Shown: piece by piece, positions 8,259 through 17,632 of the stretch | How positions within the stretch are numbered: the first letter of the stretch is position 1 | How the letters are laid out: every line of letters starts with the position of its first letter | Assembly: GCF_014305095.1 (NCBI RefSeq) | Contig: NZ_JACRUI010000004.1 | Coordinates: 372,001-436,000 of the forward strand | Direction: 5' to 3' | Length of the DNA: 64,000 nt | Source: Flavobacterium kayseriense | Lineage (GTDB): Bacteria > Bacteroidota > Bacteroidia > Flavobacteriales > Flavobacteriaceae | Translations under genes and position numbers: made by a program | Notes under the pieces: generated by a model | Told to the model about the DNA's origin: nothing | What the model saw: the letters and a program-made list of their open reading frames with translations, nothing else | Databases searched by the model: none

Positions 8259-9419
8259 TCATAATTTGAAAATCTCTCCTCTTTCGTTAGAATTATCGCT
8301 TCCTATTAAAAAATTAGTATTTTTTGGTAAAATTCTAAATGTTAATCCTTTGTTTTTTACTGATTCCATAAAATCAATACAATGCTTAAAGGTAATAAAA
8401 TTTGAATCTAATACAATTTCGCATTCATCATCTTTGTTAACTCCTGCCGAAATTACCAATTTTCCTGTTGTCAAATCATGAAACACAACATTTTTATGAT
8501 GCTTAGATTGCATCAATGTAAAAAGTTCTTTGTTCTGTGAATAAATATGTTTGGTTCTTGACGACGATTTTAAAATTTGCCTCCCCTGTACTTTCTTTCG
8601 AAAGGAAAACAAAAAAATACCTATGCGCATGAAAAGAGAAAAGAACCAAGAAACCTTAAAATGTTTCTTGTAAAAAAAATGCATGGCGTTCTGAAATCGT
8701 TGCATATACACACCATCTTTAACGGTACTTTCTCCTTTAAAATGAATCACTTTTGTATCGGCATAATAAAAATTAGTTTTTCCAGCCAACAGTGCCCGGT
8801 ACGACAAATCGATATCATCAGAGTACATAAAACAATCTTCATCAAAACCTTTTAATTCTATATACAATTCTCTTTGCATCATCATAAATGCGCCTACAAG
8901 TATCGCAACTTCACCAGACTCGTCTTGACCTAATTGCTGCGCATAATACTGACCCAATAATTTTGATTTAGGAAAAGCTTTATACAAAGCTGCCATTTTA
9001 GTAAAAGCAACAAAGGGCGTTGGTACACCGCGTTTACTTTCAGGTAAAAAATTCCCTCGACCATCGATCAATTTTACTCCAATTATCCCTATTTCTTTTT
9101 TTGCTTTGGCGAAAGCCAAAACTTTTTCAAACGTATCTTCGGCAACAACTGTATCAGGATTTAAAATACAAACAAATTCTCCTTGAGCTTGGGCGACTCC
9201 TATATTGTTTCCTCTTGGAAATCCTGTGTTTTCGGAATTCTCTATGAGTTTAACGTTTGAAAAACGACTCTTTATCATTTGGCAACTATCATCATCCGAG
9301 TCATTATCCACTACGATAATTTCAGCATCGATGTTTCGCAAAGCTTCTTGTACGCTTAGTAGACAAAGCTCTAAAAAATAGCGAACATTATAATTGAGAA
9401 TAACGACAGATAATTGCAT
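8259..9419 (-). CDS. Family 2 glycosyltransferase with a C-terminal extension
   Basis: The N-terminal 250 residues are a GT-A glycosyltransferase: MQLSVVILNYNVRYFLELCL, the nucleotide-binding IIVVDNDSDD, ENTGFPRGNNIG, CILNPDTVV (metal-binding DxD-like) and FDEDCFMYSDDIDLSYRA. This pattern is typical of rhamnosyl- or N-acetylglucosamine-type transferases acting on cell-surface polysaccharides. A short hydrophobic segment near residue 265 (WFFSLFMRIGIFLFSF) may anchor it to the membrane, followed by roughly 110 residues I do not recognise. The gene stands alone rather than in a polysaccharide cluster. A -7 element ends 4 bp before the ATG, so the mRNA may be leaderless. Confidence 0.93.
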   Translation of the reverse strand: MQLSVVILNYNVRYFLELCLLSVQEALRNIDAEIIVVDNDSDDDSCQMIKSRFSNVKLIENSENTGFPRGNNIGVAQAQGEFVCILNPDTVVAEDTFEKVLAFAKAKKEIGIIGVKLIDGRGNFLPESKRGVPTPFVAFTKMAALYKAFPKSKLLGQYYAQQLGQDESGEVAILVGAFMMMQRELYIELKGFDEDCFMYSDDIDLSYRALLAGKTNFYYADTKVIHFKGESTVKDGVYMQRFQNAMHFFYKKHFKVSWFFSLFMRIGIFLFSFRKKVQGRQILKSSSRTKHIYSQNKELFTLMQSKHHKNVVFHDLTTGKLVISAGVNKDDECEIVLDSNFITFKHCIDFMESVKNKGLTFRILPKNTNFLIGSDNSNERGEIFKL

Positions 9420-9423
9420 GAAA

Positions 9424-9431
9424 CAAAGATA
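9424..9431 (-). promoter_or_regulatory. -7 promoter element abutting the glycosyltransferase start
   Basis: TATCTTTG on the minus strand matches TAnnTTTG and ends only 4 bp before the ATG at 9419. Transcription would begin at or close to the start codon. No -33 TTG is present at proper spacing, which lowers certainty. Confidence 0.45.
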
Positions 9432-9547
9432 ATCAGTAAAACGATTTGCTACTGTTTTTTTAAATTAGTTTTCTACACATCTTTAAAAAATTTAACACGA
9501 AAATCGCAGATTGCTTTAAACAATTCGGTAATCGATATTTAAAGTCT

Positions 9548-9555
9548 TACTTTTG
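9548..9555 (+). promoter_or_regulatory. -7 promoter element of the ABC-F gene
   Basis: TACTTTTG matches TAnnTTTG. It overlaps an upstream in-frame TTG (9553) and so argues that translation begins at the GTG 16 bp further on. No clear -33 TTG is seen. Confidence 0.65.
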
Positions 9556-9570
9556 CAAAAAATTAGCACA

Positions 9571-11433
9571 GTGAATTACCTTTCAGTAGAGAATATTTCA
9601 AAGTCGTTTGGAGAACGCACCCTTTTTAAAGATGTTTCTTTTGGGATTAACAAAGACCAAAAAATTGCTTTTATTGCCAAAAACGGCTCTGGAAAAACAA
9701 CCATTATGAATATCATAAACGGTTTTGATGAACCAGACACAGGACAAGTTATCTTGCGTAAAAGCATTCGTATGGCCTTTTTATCTCAAGATAACAACCT
9801 CCAAGACGAGCTTACAATCGAGGAGAGCATCTTTGCCTCTGACAACGAAACTTTGAAAGTAATTGAAGCCTACGAAAAAGCATTGGAAAACCCGGAAGAC
9901 GAGGAAGCCTATCAAAAAGCTTTCGATGGAATGGACCAACATAATGCATGGGATTTTGAAACACAATACAAGCAAATTCTATTCAAGCTAAAACTAGAGG
10001 ACTTCAAATTAAAAGTGAAAAATCTTTCTGGAGGTCAGAAAAAACGCTTGTCATTGGCTATTATTTTGATCAACAGACCAGATTTACTAATACTTGACGA
10101 ACCTACCAATCACCTAGATTTAGAGATGATCGAATGGTTAGAAAGTTATTTTTCTAAAGAAAATATTACCTTATTTATGGTTACGCACGACCGCTTTTTC
10201 CTAGAGCGTGTGTGTAATGAAATTATTGAATTAGATAACGGAAAAATATACCAATACAAAGGAAACTACTCCTACTATTTAGAGAAAAAAGAAGAACGAA
10301 TCGCATCAGAAAACGCTAGTGTTGATAAAGCGCAAAACCTTTTTGTAAAAGAATTAGAGTGGATGCGACGACAACCTAAAGCGAGAACAACGAAATCTAA
10401 ATCTCGTCAGGACGACTTTTATGATATTAAGGAAAAAGCACAAAGTCGCCGAAAAGAAAATAAAGTGGAACTCGAAATTAACATGGAGCGCATGGGTAGC
10501 AAGATAATTGAGCTACACAAAATCTCTAAAAAATTTAAAGACCACGTTATTTTAAACGAATTTACTTTTGATTTTCAGCGTGGTGAACGTATTGGAATTA
10601 TTGGTAAAAACGGAACAGGAAAATCTACTTTTTTAAATTTACTAACCGGAACTTTGCCTCTTGATAGCGGAAAAGTGATTGTAGGCGATACAATAAAAAT
10701 TGGTTATTACACACAAAGCGGAATTAACCCTAAACCTGGACAACGCGTTATTGATATTATTAAAGAATATGGAGAATTTATTCCGCTTTCGAAAGGACGT
10801 ATGATTTCGGCTTCACAACTACTGGAACGCTTTCTATTCGATGCCAAAAAACAGTACGATTACGTAGAGAAATTAAGTGGTGGAGAATTAAAACGTTTGT
10901 ATTTGTGTACCGTTTTAATTCAGAATCCAAACTTTTTAATTCTGGATGAGCCTACTAACGACTTAGATATTGTAACTTTAAATGTACTTGAAAGCTTTTT
11001 ACTAGATTATCCTGGTTGTTTATTAGTTGTATCACATGACCGTTACTTTATGGATAAGATTGTGGATCACTTATTTATTTTTAGAGGACAAGGTGTTGTC
11101 GAAAACTTTCCAGGAAACTATTCTGACTTTAGAGCTTACGAAGACAGTGCTGATGTGGCTCAAAAAGAGGAAAATAAAGCAGAGAAGAAAGATTGGAAAC
11201 AAAACAATCCTACTGGAAACTTGACCTTTAACGAGCAAAAAGAATTTCAAAAATTAGAGCGTGAAATTAAAGATTTAGAAGAGCAAAAAACTAAAATTGA
11301 GCTTTTATTCTCTGAGGGAGAAGTAGCCGAGAACGATATTGAGAAAAAAGGAAATGAATTGCAAAATCTCATCAATAAAATGGAAGCTAAAGAAGAACGT
11401 TGGTTCGAATTAAGCGCTAAAATGGAAGGTTAA
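9571..11433 (+). CDS. ABC-F family ATPase (Uup-like)
   Basis: A 620-residue protein with two ABC ATPase domains and no membrane segments. Domain 1 has AKNGSGKTT (near 37-45), LSGGQKKRLSLA and LLILDEPTNHLDL; domain 2 has GKNGTGKST, LSGGELKRL and LILDEPTNDLDI. A basic linker and a C-terminal coiled coil (EFQKLEREIKDLEEQKTK onward) resemble Uup. Such proteins act on the ribosome or on branched DNA. I chose the GTG at 9571 (MNYLSVENIS) because a TTG 18 bp upstream lies inside the -7 promoter element. A strong terminator follows the gene. It is divergent from the glycosyltransferase. Confidence 0.94.
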   Translation: MNYLSVENISKSFGERTLFKDVSFGINKDQKIAFIAKNGSGKTTIMNIINGFDEPDTGQVILRKSIRMAFLSQDNNLQDELTIEESIFASDNETLKVIEAYEKALENPEDEEAYQKAFDGMDQHNAWDFETQYKQILFKLKLEDFKLKVKNLSGGQKKRLSLAIILINRPDLLILDEPTNHLDLEMIEWLESYFSKENITLFMVTHDRFFLERVCNEIIELDNGKIYQYKGNYSYYLEKKEERIASENASVDKAQNLFVKELEWMRRQPKARTTKSKSRQDDFYDIKEKAQSRRKENKVELEINMERMGSKIIELHKISKKFKDHVILNEFTFDFQRGERIGIIGKNGTGKSTFLNLLTGTLPLDSGKVIVGDTIKIGYYTQSGINPKPGQRVIDIIKEYGEFIPLSKGRMISASQLLERFLFDAKKQYDYVEKLSGGELKRLYLCTVLIQNPNFLILDEPTNDLDIVTLNVLESFLLDYPGCLLVVSHDRYFMDKIVDHLFIFRGQGVVENFPGNYSDFRAYEDSADVAQKEENKAEKKDWKQNNPTGNLTFNEQKEFQKLEREIKDLEEQKTKIELLFSEGEVAENDIEKKGNELQNLINKMEAKEERWFELSAKMEG

Positions 11434-11486
11434 TCACCTACACAAATAAAATAGAGAATTCAATTCAGTTCTTATAAACATACAAT

Positions 11487-11536
11487 CCCTACTGCTTTTA
11501 GCTTCTAAAGTTTAAAAGTAGTGGGGGTTTTTTTTG
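11487..11536 (+). terminator. Terminator of the ABC-F gene
   Basis: CCCTACTGCTTTTA pairs with TAAAAGTAGTGGGG (two wobble or mismatch positions) around a loop, followed by a run of eight T. A classic rho-independent terminator about 55 bp after the stop. Confidence 0.88.
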
Positions 11537-11582
11537 AGAGTCAGCTAATATAAGTCCGTAAGAAATTAACAACAAATTAGCA

Positions 11583-11611
11583 TAAGCCCTCTGATTAGTA
11601 ATGGAATATCC
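11583..11611 (+). repeat. 5' fragment of the dispersed hairpin element (copy E)
   Basis: The segment AAGCCCTCTGATTAGTAATGG followed by AATATCC matches the conserved 5' module of the other copies (TAGCCC, WGATWGKARTGG, AAAGCC) with small insertions. The long hairpin and the GACCARMGGAA loop that follow the module in other copies are not recognisable here, so this looks like a decayed or truncated copy between the ABC-F gene and the CarboxypepD_reg-like gene. Confidence 0.45.
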
Positions 11612-11712
11612 TATATATTTGAAATCTCAAAATGATAATTTTTTTTACATAAAAACGAAATAAAATCAATCGTTGTGACGAAATCATCCATCATCAATCA
11701 AAAATTTAACAA

Positions 11713-13242
11713 ATGCAAAAAATCAACTTCAGCTTGCTCCTACTTGTATTATCACTACAGTTTAGCATAGGACAAAACATCAAAGGAAAAATAATTGACA
11801 TCAACACAAAAGAAAGCATTCCTTATGCAAATATCTTGATCAATAAATCTGAAAGTATGATTTCAAATGCTGAGGGATACTTTACACTCTCAGAAAAAAA
11901 TAGCCAAGACAACACCATACTTCTTGTTTCTTACCTTGGTTATGCAAATCAAGAAATAGCCTTAAATTCATTAAAAAACAACGATTATACCATTGCACTT
12001 ACTCCTAGTATTTTTGAACTTAATGATGTCAATGTTTCTAACAAAAAGCCTAATGCATATGAGATCATGGCTAATGTAAAAGCGAATTTAGCAACCAATT
12101 ATAAAGGTGACGGCAGCCCATCTAAAGACTTATTATTTTACAGAAACTCCGAGTATTTTAATCCAAAAGAAATAGAAGTCGAAATTGATAAATCTCCCGG
12201 TTTCTCCAAACAAGCGCTTGTAAAAGTAAATTCTGATCTTAAAAACTTTGCCAATAGTTTAATTCGCAATCCTCCCAAAGAATTCACAGATATACTTTGC
12301 AATTACTATACGGCAAATATAACTAAAGATAGCAAAACATCTTTTTTGTCTAAATTAGACGTGCTAAAAGCTACCAAATTAAAACAAGAAGGTAGTGCTG
12401 TTTCCTCTGAAGAATTAGAAAAGAAGGCAATGAATATGATGTTACAACATTTAGATTCTACCAAGTTTTACCGTGTAAAAAGCGGCTTATTTGGATCTAG
12501 AGATTCGATTTCGTTGCGAAAGGATTTTAATCAAAAGCGTGAACAAAAAAAATCAAAAGAAATAAGAAATCAGTTGACGGCGACCAAAACGAATTTAAAC
12601 TCCTTTTTGATAGGAAATAACTTTTCGCAAAGCGAGAAATATAACTTCATCAAAAAACCAGAACTATATGATTATACTTATGAAGGCACTACTTATACTG
12701 CCGAAAATGAATTTGCTTACATCCTTAGTTTTAAACCGCGAAAAAGCAAGGCTAAATATGTGGGGAAATTGTACATCTCTGAAAATGATTATGCAGTCCT
12801 GCGAGCAGAATTTATCCTTGATGAAGGAGAAAAATTAAATAGTTTAAATTTAAAACTTCTGCTTGGAATTAAAGTAGCCGACAATAGAAGTACAGGAACT
12901 ATCATCTACAAGAAAAAAAGTGACAGCAATGGATATTACTTGCAGTACGCTACCATCGAAAGAGGCCAATATTTCTATCTAAGTCGCCCATTAAAATTCA
13001 TTGAACTAACTCGCGAAGATAAAGACGTACTTTCTCTTGATATTAAGGTTGAGGGGAATTCAAGTTCGAAAATAGAATTTTTAAATTTGTCTCGTTCCTC
13101 ATTTACAACAGCAGAGATTCAAAAAATAAAAGAGCAAGATTTTAAATACACAACCATCAAATCGTACGACCCAAAAATATGGAAAGACTATAACGCAATA
13201 GAACCGCTAGAAGAAATGAAACGATTTAAAGCCATTAATTAA
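11713..13242 (+). CDS. Exported protein with CarboxypepD_reg-like domain
   Basis: A 509-residue protein. Residues 1-20 are a signal peptide (MQKINFSLLLLVLSLQFSIG, cleaved before QN). Residues 21-105 form a carboxypeptidase-regulatory-like beta sandwich (GKIIDINTKESIPYANILI, SNAEGYFTL, VSYLGYANQEI) like those at the front of TonB receptors. The remaining 400 residues lack receptor plug and barrel features; a lysine-rich middle is followed by a beta-rich part. It is likely periplasmic or attached to the outer membrane. Such stand-alone proteins are common in Flavobacteriia and their function is unknown. It is monocistronic: a bidirectional terminator follows. Confidence 0.85.
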   Translation: MQKINFSLLLLVLSLQFSIGQNIKGKIIDINTKESIPYANILINKSESMISNAEGYFTLSEKNSQDNTILLVSYLGYANQEIALNSLKNNDYTIALTPSIFELNDVNVSNKKPNAYEIMANVKANLATNYKGDGSPSKDLLFYRNSEYFNPKEIEVEIDKSPGFSKQALVKVNSDLKNFANSLIRNPPKEFTDILCNYYTANITKDSKTSFLSKLDVLKATKLKQEGSAVSSEELEKKAMNMMLQHLDSTKFYRVKSGLFGSRDSISLRKDFNQKREQKKSKEIRNQLTATKTNLNSFLIGNNFSQSEKYNFIKKPELYDYTYEGTTYTAENEFAYILSFKPRKSKAKYVGKLYISENDYAVLRAEFILDEGEKLNSLNLKLLLGIKVADNRSTGTIIYKKKSDSNGYYLQYATIERGQYFYLSRPLKFIELTREDKDVLSLDIKVEGNSSSKIEFLNLSRSSFTTAEIQKIKEQDFKYTTIKSYDPKIWKDYNAIEPLEEMKRFKAIN

Positions 13243-13271
13243 AATAATAGATTGTTAATGATATCCGGACA

Positions 13272-13311
13272 AAAAAACCACAGTAAAACAAAATTTGGAC
13301 TGTGGTTTTTT
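13272..13311. terminator. Bidirectional terminator between convergent genes
   Basis: AAAAAACCACAGT and ACTGTGGTTTTTT form a perfect 13-bp stem with a 14-nt loop. It separates the CarboxypepD_reg-like gene from the convergent SDR gene and can serve both. Confidence 0.9.
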
Positions 13312-13349
13312 TATATAAAATAGCATTCAAAACAATCGCTTCTAAAACA

Positions 13350-14900
13350 TTACCATGGAATGGGATTGTAATCCTTCAAGAACTTACCGCACCAATGCTT
13401 TCCTGTATTAATTCCATCAAACAAAGGATCCATTACTCTAGCTGCTCCGTCAACAATGTCTAATGGTGGTTGAAAGTCTTGTTGTTCTTGCTTCATTTTT
13501 GCGAGTTCAGCAGGATCTTCATCAGTTACCCAACCCGTGTCGACCGCATTCATAAAAATGCCAGATTTTGCCAATTCTCCCGCAGCGGTATGCGTTAACA
13601 TGTTCAAAGCTGCTTTCGCCATATTAGTGTGTGGATGGCGGGCTTCTTTAAAAAAGCGATGGAATTTCCCTTCCATTGCCGAAACATTGATAATGTGTTT
13701 TTGACCTGTATTATCTTTCTTCATTACCTCCGATAAGCGATTGCACAGTACAAAAGGCGCTACTGAATTGACTAATTGTACTTCGATCATTTCCGTAGTT
13801 TCAATTTGGCCTAGCTTCAAACGCCAGCTATTTGTTTTTCGCAAATCAACTTGCTGTAAGTCGGCATCAAGTTCTCCTTCTGGAAAAACTTCCGTTGCAA
13901 CCAAGGCATTATCAAAAGAGTACGGAATTTGAGATAATTTGGCGGAAGCTCTAAGTCCTATACCAGGCTCAGGTCCGTGCCAAGTTACTGGCATATTTTC
14001 ATTAGAAGACGCTCCGGAGGTCAATACCTTCAATTCATTTAAGCAGTTCAAATGATCTAATAATAACTCTTGTGCTTGTTTTGGTAAATCACTTATTGGT
14101 CTTTCTTCATTTTCGATCATGTGCGTATAAAACCCTGCAGGACGACGTACTGTTTGGGCTGCATTATTGATTAAAATATCCAGGCGCTCATACTTTTGTT
14201 CTATAAAATTACAAAAGATTTCTACTGAAGGAATATGTCGTAAATCCAATCCATGAATTTTTAGACGGTGACCCCAATCCATAAAATCAGGCTCTCTACC
14301 AAAACGCAGAGCCGAGTCTACCGGAAAACGCGTAGTTGCAATAACAGTTGCGCCCCCACGTAACAACATCAAGGTAATGTGGTACCCAATTTTTAATCGG
14401 GAGCCAGTAATTACAGCTACTTGTCCTTTTACATTAGCCGTTTGAAAACGCTTAGCATAATTAAAATCACCACAATCCGTACACATGGTGTCGTAAAAAT
14501 GATGCATTTTAGTAAAATCAGTTTTACAAACATAACATTGCCTCGGAGTTTCAAGTTCTAAGGTTTCTCTGTTTTCTAATTCGGCAGCAGCCAACAACTT
14601 TGGTGCCATAAAAACTGCCGATTCGCGAGCAAATCGAATTCCTGTCTCTTTACGAGCAGTCCGATCTCGCTTCTCCATTTTACGCTTATTCGCTTTTACA
14701 CCATCTTTTTTACGACGAGCAAGTTCATCACGATCAGGTCTCGAAAACTGACCCGCTGCTTTAATCAAGGCGATACGCTGCTCTTTTGGAATATCAAAAA
14801 TTTGATCTGTATTTGTGTTTAATTGCGATAAAATGGCAATGCAACGGTTAATTTCATCCGATGTAATTACTCCTTCATCTATTTGTTCTTCGTTCATCAT
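13350..14900 (-). CDS. SDR-fold oxidoreductase with N-terminal zinc ribbon and no catalytic tyrosine
   Basis: A 516-residue protein. The first 110 residues are helical and basic. A zinc-ribbon-like knuckle follows, with Cys122/Cys125 and Cys140/Cys143 (CYVC...CTDCGD). A Rossmann domain begins near 160: [15 protein letters not shown], then LDLRHIPSV, then ILINNAAQT (243-250). The catalytic serine region INVSAMEG is present (Ser407), but the usual YxxxK reads TNMAK (Thr425...Lys429). Standard SDR chemistry is therefore doubtful, and NAD(P) binding may be structural. The length is twice that of a classical SDR. It is a single gene, divergent from the methyltransferase. The true substrate is unknown. 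Confidence 0.85.
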   Translation of the reverse strand: MMNEEQIDEGVITSDEINRCIAILSQLNTNTDQIFDIPKEQRIALIKAAGQFSRPDRDELARRKKDGVKANKRKMEKRDRTARKETGIRFARESAVFMAPKLLAAAELENRETLELETPRQCYVCKTDFTKMHHFYDTMCTDCGDFNYAKRFQTANVKGQVAVITGSRLKIGYHITLMLLRGGATVIATTRFPVDSALRFGREPDFMDWGHRLKIHGLDLRHIPSVEIFCNFIEQKYERLDILINNAAQTVRRPAGFYTHMIENEERPISDLPKQAQELLLDHLNCLNELKVLTSGASSNENMPVTWHGPEPGIGLRASAKLSQIPYSFDNALVATEVFPEGELDADLQQVDLRKTNSWRLKLGQIETTEMIEVQLVNSVAPFVLCNRLSEVMKKDNTGQKHIINVSAMEGKFHRFFKEARHPHTNMAKAALNMLTHTAAGELAKSGIFMNAVDTGWVTDEDPAELAKMKQEQQDFQPPLDIVDGAARVMDPLFDGINTGKHWCGKFLKDYNPIPW

Positions 14901-14933
14901 CTTTTGAAATCCTAGCTATTATTTTTAAGAGCG

Positions 14934-14941
14934 CAAATATA
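14934..14941 (-). promoter_or_regulatory. -7 promoter element of the zinc-ribbon SDR gene
   Basis: TATATTTG on the minus strand matches TAnnTTTG, 33 bp before the ATG. The nearest upstream TTG is 25 nt away, slightly beyond usual spacing. Confidence 0.5.
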
Positions 14942-15024
14942 GTTTTTTTTGAAGTGACTTAATTTTCAAGTTTAAACTATATTTTTAACTTGAAAATCTA
15001 GTAAAGTAAACGTCTTAAACTTTG

Positions 15025-15032
15025 TATCTTTG
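15025..15032 (+). promoter_or_regulatory. -7 promoter element of the methyltransferase-carbonic anhydrase pair
   Basis: TATCTTTG matches TAnnTTTG and lies 20 bp upstream of the methyltransferase ATG. No properly spaced -33 TTG is seen. Confidence 0.55.
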
Positions 15033-15052
15033 AACACTCGAAGCACTTTACT

Positions 15053-15832
15053 ATGTTATTCCAGATTAAATCATACTTAAAATTTCTTTGGTATTCTAAA
15101 AATGAACATGCGGTTCATTCTCCTTTTGTATTTAACCTCATAACCAAATGTTTTTACGACAAGAAAAATAAACCCCAATATTCGATTCTAGAAAAGTATA
15201 GGCAATCACTTTTGGCTAATTCAAATTCGATTACCGTGATAGATTTTGGCGTAGGTTCTAAAGTTTTTAAGTCGAATGTAAGATCTATTGCACAAATCGC
15301 AAAAACTGCGGGTATAAGCACGAAACATTCCCGACTACTTTTCAGAATTTCAAATTATTTTAAGCCCAAATCGATTTTAGAGATTGGAACTTCATTAGGA
15401 CTTGCAACTGCCGCACTCGCTTTAGGAAACGATAAAACTGCAATTATCACTTTAGAAGGCTGCCGTGAAACAGCTAATATTGCCCAGAAGCAATTTAATG
15501 AATTCAAATTAGAAGGTATTAATTCCGTACTATCAGAATTCGATTCCTATTTGGCTACCATTCCCGCCACCGAAGTTAAATTTGACATGATTTATTTTGA
15601 TGGAAATCATTCTAAAAAAGCCACAATAGCTTATTTTGAAAAATTATTACCAACAATTACAAATGATAGTGTGTGGATTTTTGATGACATACATTGGTCC
15701 CCTGACATGGAAGAAGCTTGGAACATCATTAAAGAGCATTCCTTGATCACAGTTACCATCGATGTTTTCCAGTGGGGAATTGTTTTCTTTAGGAGAGAAC
15801 AACCGAAAGAACATTTTATAATTCGATTATAA
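15053..15832 (+). CDS. Class I SAM-dependent methyltransferase
   Basis: A 259-residue protein. The AdoMet-binding motif I is ILEIGTSLGLATAALA (about 103-118), followed by an acidic residue in IITLEGCRETANIA and motif FDMIYFDGNHSKKAT, and WIFDDIHWSPDMEEAW. This arrangement resembles O-methyltransferases of the small-molecule (catechol-type) branch. The N-terminal 90 residues, including MLFQIKSYLKFLWYSKNEHAVHSPF, are characteristic of a Bacteroidota-specific subgroup. The substrate is unknown. It is 22 bp from the carbonic anhydrase gene and probably cotranscribed. Confidence 0.88.
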   Translation: MLFQIKSYLKFLWYSKNEHAVHSPFVFNLITKCFYDKKNKPQYSILEKYRQSLLANSNSITVIDFGVGSKVFKSNVRSIAQIAKTAGISTKHSRLLFRISNYFKPKSILEIGTSLGLATAALALGNDKTAIITLEGCRETANIAQKQFNEFKLEGINSVLSEFDSYLATIPATEVKFDMIYFDGNHSKKATIAYFEKLLPTITNDSVWIFDDIHWSPDMEEAWNIIKEHSLITVTIDVFQWGIVFFRREQPKEHFIIRL

Positions 15833-15854
15833 CGATATACTAAAAACAAAACCG

Positions 15855-16484
15855 ATGGATATTGAACAAATATTTAAAAACAATAGTTCCTGGATTGAAA
15901 AAAAATTGGTTGATAAACCTAATTATTTTGATGATTTAAGCAAAGGACAATCTCCAGAATTCTTATACATCGGTTGCTCAGATAGTAGAGTTTCTGCGGA
16001 GGAACTAATGGGCTTGCAACCAGGAGCTGTTTTTGTCCATCGAAATATTGCCAACATGGTTCCAAATACTGATTTGAATTCCATGTCTGTTATTAATTAT
16101 GCCGTAACCGCATTAAAGGTGAATCACATCGTAGTGTGTGGTCATTATGAATGTGGTGGAGTTCTAGCAGCAATGCAACAAACTGATCTTGGAATACTAA
16201 ATCCATGGTTGCGAAACATTCGAGATGTTTACCGCATTCACAGGGAAGAACTAGATGCTATTGTAGATGAAAAAATGAAATACAAAAGATTAGTTGAACT
16301 TAATGTACAGGAGCAGTGCATCAATGTAATTAAAACTGCCGAAGTTCAACAAGCCTATAATGAGCGTAACTTAAAAGTTTATGGATGGGTTTTTGACATT
16401 CACTCTGGGAAATTGATAGATCTTGATATAGATTTTGATGAAATATTAAAAGACATCAGAAAAATATATAAAATAACGACCTAA
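15855..16484 (+). CDS. Beta-class carbonic anhydrase
   Basis: A 209-residue enzyme that interconverts CO2 and bicarbonate. The zinc ligands and catalytic dyad are visible: Cys41-Asp43-Arg45 in GCSDSRVSAEE, and His97/Cys100 in VCGHYECGG. The segment GAVFVHRNIANMV is also diagnostic. Cytoplasmic, with no signal peptide. It probably supplies bicarbonate to carboxylases. It follows the methyltransferase gene closely and is terminated by a bidirectional hairpin. Confidence 0.97.
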   Translation: MDIEQIFKNNSSWIEKKLVDKPNYFDDLSKGQSPEFLYIGCSDSRVSAEELMGLQPGAVFVHRNIANMVPNTDLNSMSVINYAVTALKVNHIVVCGHYECGGVLAAMQQTDLGILNPWLRNIRDVYRIHREELDAIVDEKMKYKRLVELNVQEQCINVIKTAEVQQAYNERNLKVYGWVFDIHSGKLIDLDIDFDEILKDIRKIYKITT

Positions 16485-16521
16485 CATTATTGCTGGGTAA
16501 TCTTGATTATACAACAACAAA

Positions 16522-16551
16522 AAAATGACAGCCATTACTGACTGTCATTTT
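16522..16551. terminator. Bidirectional terminator after carbonic anhydrase
   Basis: AAAATGACAG and CTGTCATTTT form a 10-bp stem with a 10-nt loop, between the convergent carbonic anhydrase and lipoprotein genes. Confidence 0.85.
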
Positions 16552-16570
16552 AACCAATATAACCAATTTA

Positions 16571-17230
16571 TTATTGTTTAGCTTTTTCCATTTCTTCTGT
16601 CTTAGCACCCATTCTGTTCAATGTGTACATAGGAGCAAATTTCAATTTCAAGCCAGCGATTTTTCTGTTATCATCAGATGACAAACCTTCTTTCTCAACT
16701 GTATTTTTCCTACTATCTAACGCTTCATACATTAGTTTAATTTCATCCCAGTCCTCACGTGAATAAGTATCTTTATTTGCTTGAACTGTATTTACGAATT
16801 GGTCATATACTCCTAAGATATTAGAGGCATTTACCCAAGCAAAGTTCATATCCTCTCCTATTTTACCTTCTCCAAACAATGAATTACGTATTAATTGTTT
16901 ACCGCTTGGCATTTCAGCAGCAATTTCAGCTTGAATAGCATCTTTTAATGATTGGTACTTTACTTTGCTGGCTTCGATTTTCTCTGCCATTTCTTTATTT
17001 CCTTCAAGATCTGTAAGTGCCGTTTCAGCTTGATTCATCTTTACAGTATAATTAGCCTCGATAGCTTCCCAATTTGTTTTGGCTTCATCCTGAGTTACAT
17101 TTCCTATAGAGTCTACGTAAACTACGTAACTATCAACTGTTTTTTCTGCTTCTTTTTGTTTTTCATTTTTACATGATGTAAAACCTAGAGCAATTACTGT
17201 AAGTCCTAGAATTAAGTTGCTACTTTTCAT
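16571..17230 (-). CDS. Putative lipoprotein, helical
   Basis: A 219-residue protein with a lipoprotein signal peptide (MKSSNLILGLTVIALGFTSC, lipidated at Cys20). The mature part is charged and predicted helical, with repeating acidic and lysine patterns such as TDLEGNKEMAEKIEASKVKY. I do not recognise a characterised family; similar uncharacterised lipoproteins are common in Flavobacterium. A complete promoter (TTG, 19 nt, TACATTTG) lies upstream. The gene stands alone. Confidence 0.85.
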   Translation of the reverse strand: MKSSNLILGLTVIALGFTSCKNEKQKEAEKTVDSYVVYVDSIGNVTQDEAKTNWEAIEANYTVKMNQAETALTDLEGNKEMAEKIEASKVKYQSLKDAIQAEIAAEMPSGKQLIRNSLFGEGKIGEDMNFAWVNASNILGVYDQFVNTVQANKDTYSREDWDEIKLMYEALDSRKNTVEKEGLSSDDNRKIAGLKLKFAPMYTLNRMGAKTEEMEKAKQ

Positions 17231-17632
17231 AATTTATTTTTTTAATTGTTAGTATGAAGCAAATGTAAACACAATTACAATATGTTCAATACAAACATTA
17301 TAATCTTGTAATTAATTAATAAAATTATGATAATTTTGATAAAATATTAAAATTATATAACATTAGCAGGTAATAATATAAAACTATAATCTAAAATTTA
17401 ATTAGGAGAAGTTGCTATCTTCACAGCTAATTTAATGCATTGTTACAAATGGTACTATTATACTATATTATCTATATAAGTGCGGCCTATCAAATACATT
17501 ATGAAAGAAATATTTTATCTATTTAAAATGATAAGCGTGTAACAAAAATGCATTTAATACAACTTATACAAAGAGGCAAAGAGTTTCGTACTTTTAAGGT
17601 CTGCATTAATAAATCATCAACTATAGCTTTAA
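17231..17632. other. Intergenic region between divergent genes
   Basis: About 400 bp, very AT-rich. It contains the lipoprotein promoter at 17260-17289 (minus) and, near the plus-strand gene, TACTTTTA at 17589-17596, one base off the -7 consensus. Short ORFs of 13-34 codons are present but show no conserved features. I see no RNA gene. Confidence 0.6.
17260..17289 (-). promoter_or_regulatory. Complete Bacteroidota-type promoter of the lipoprotein gene
   Basis: On the minus strand TTG (17289-17287), a 19-nt spacer and TACATTTG (17267-17260) match TTG-N17-23-TAnnTTTG. The 5' leader would be about 25 nt. Confidence 0.75.
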
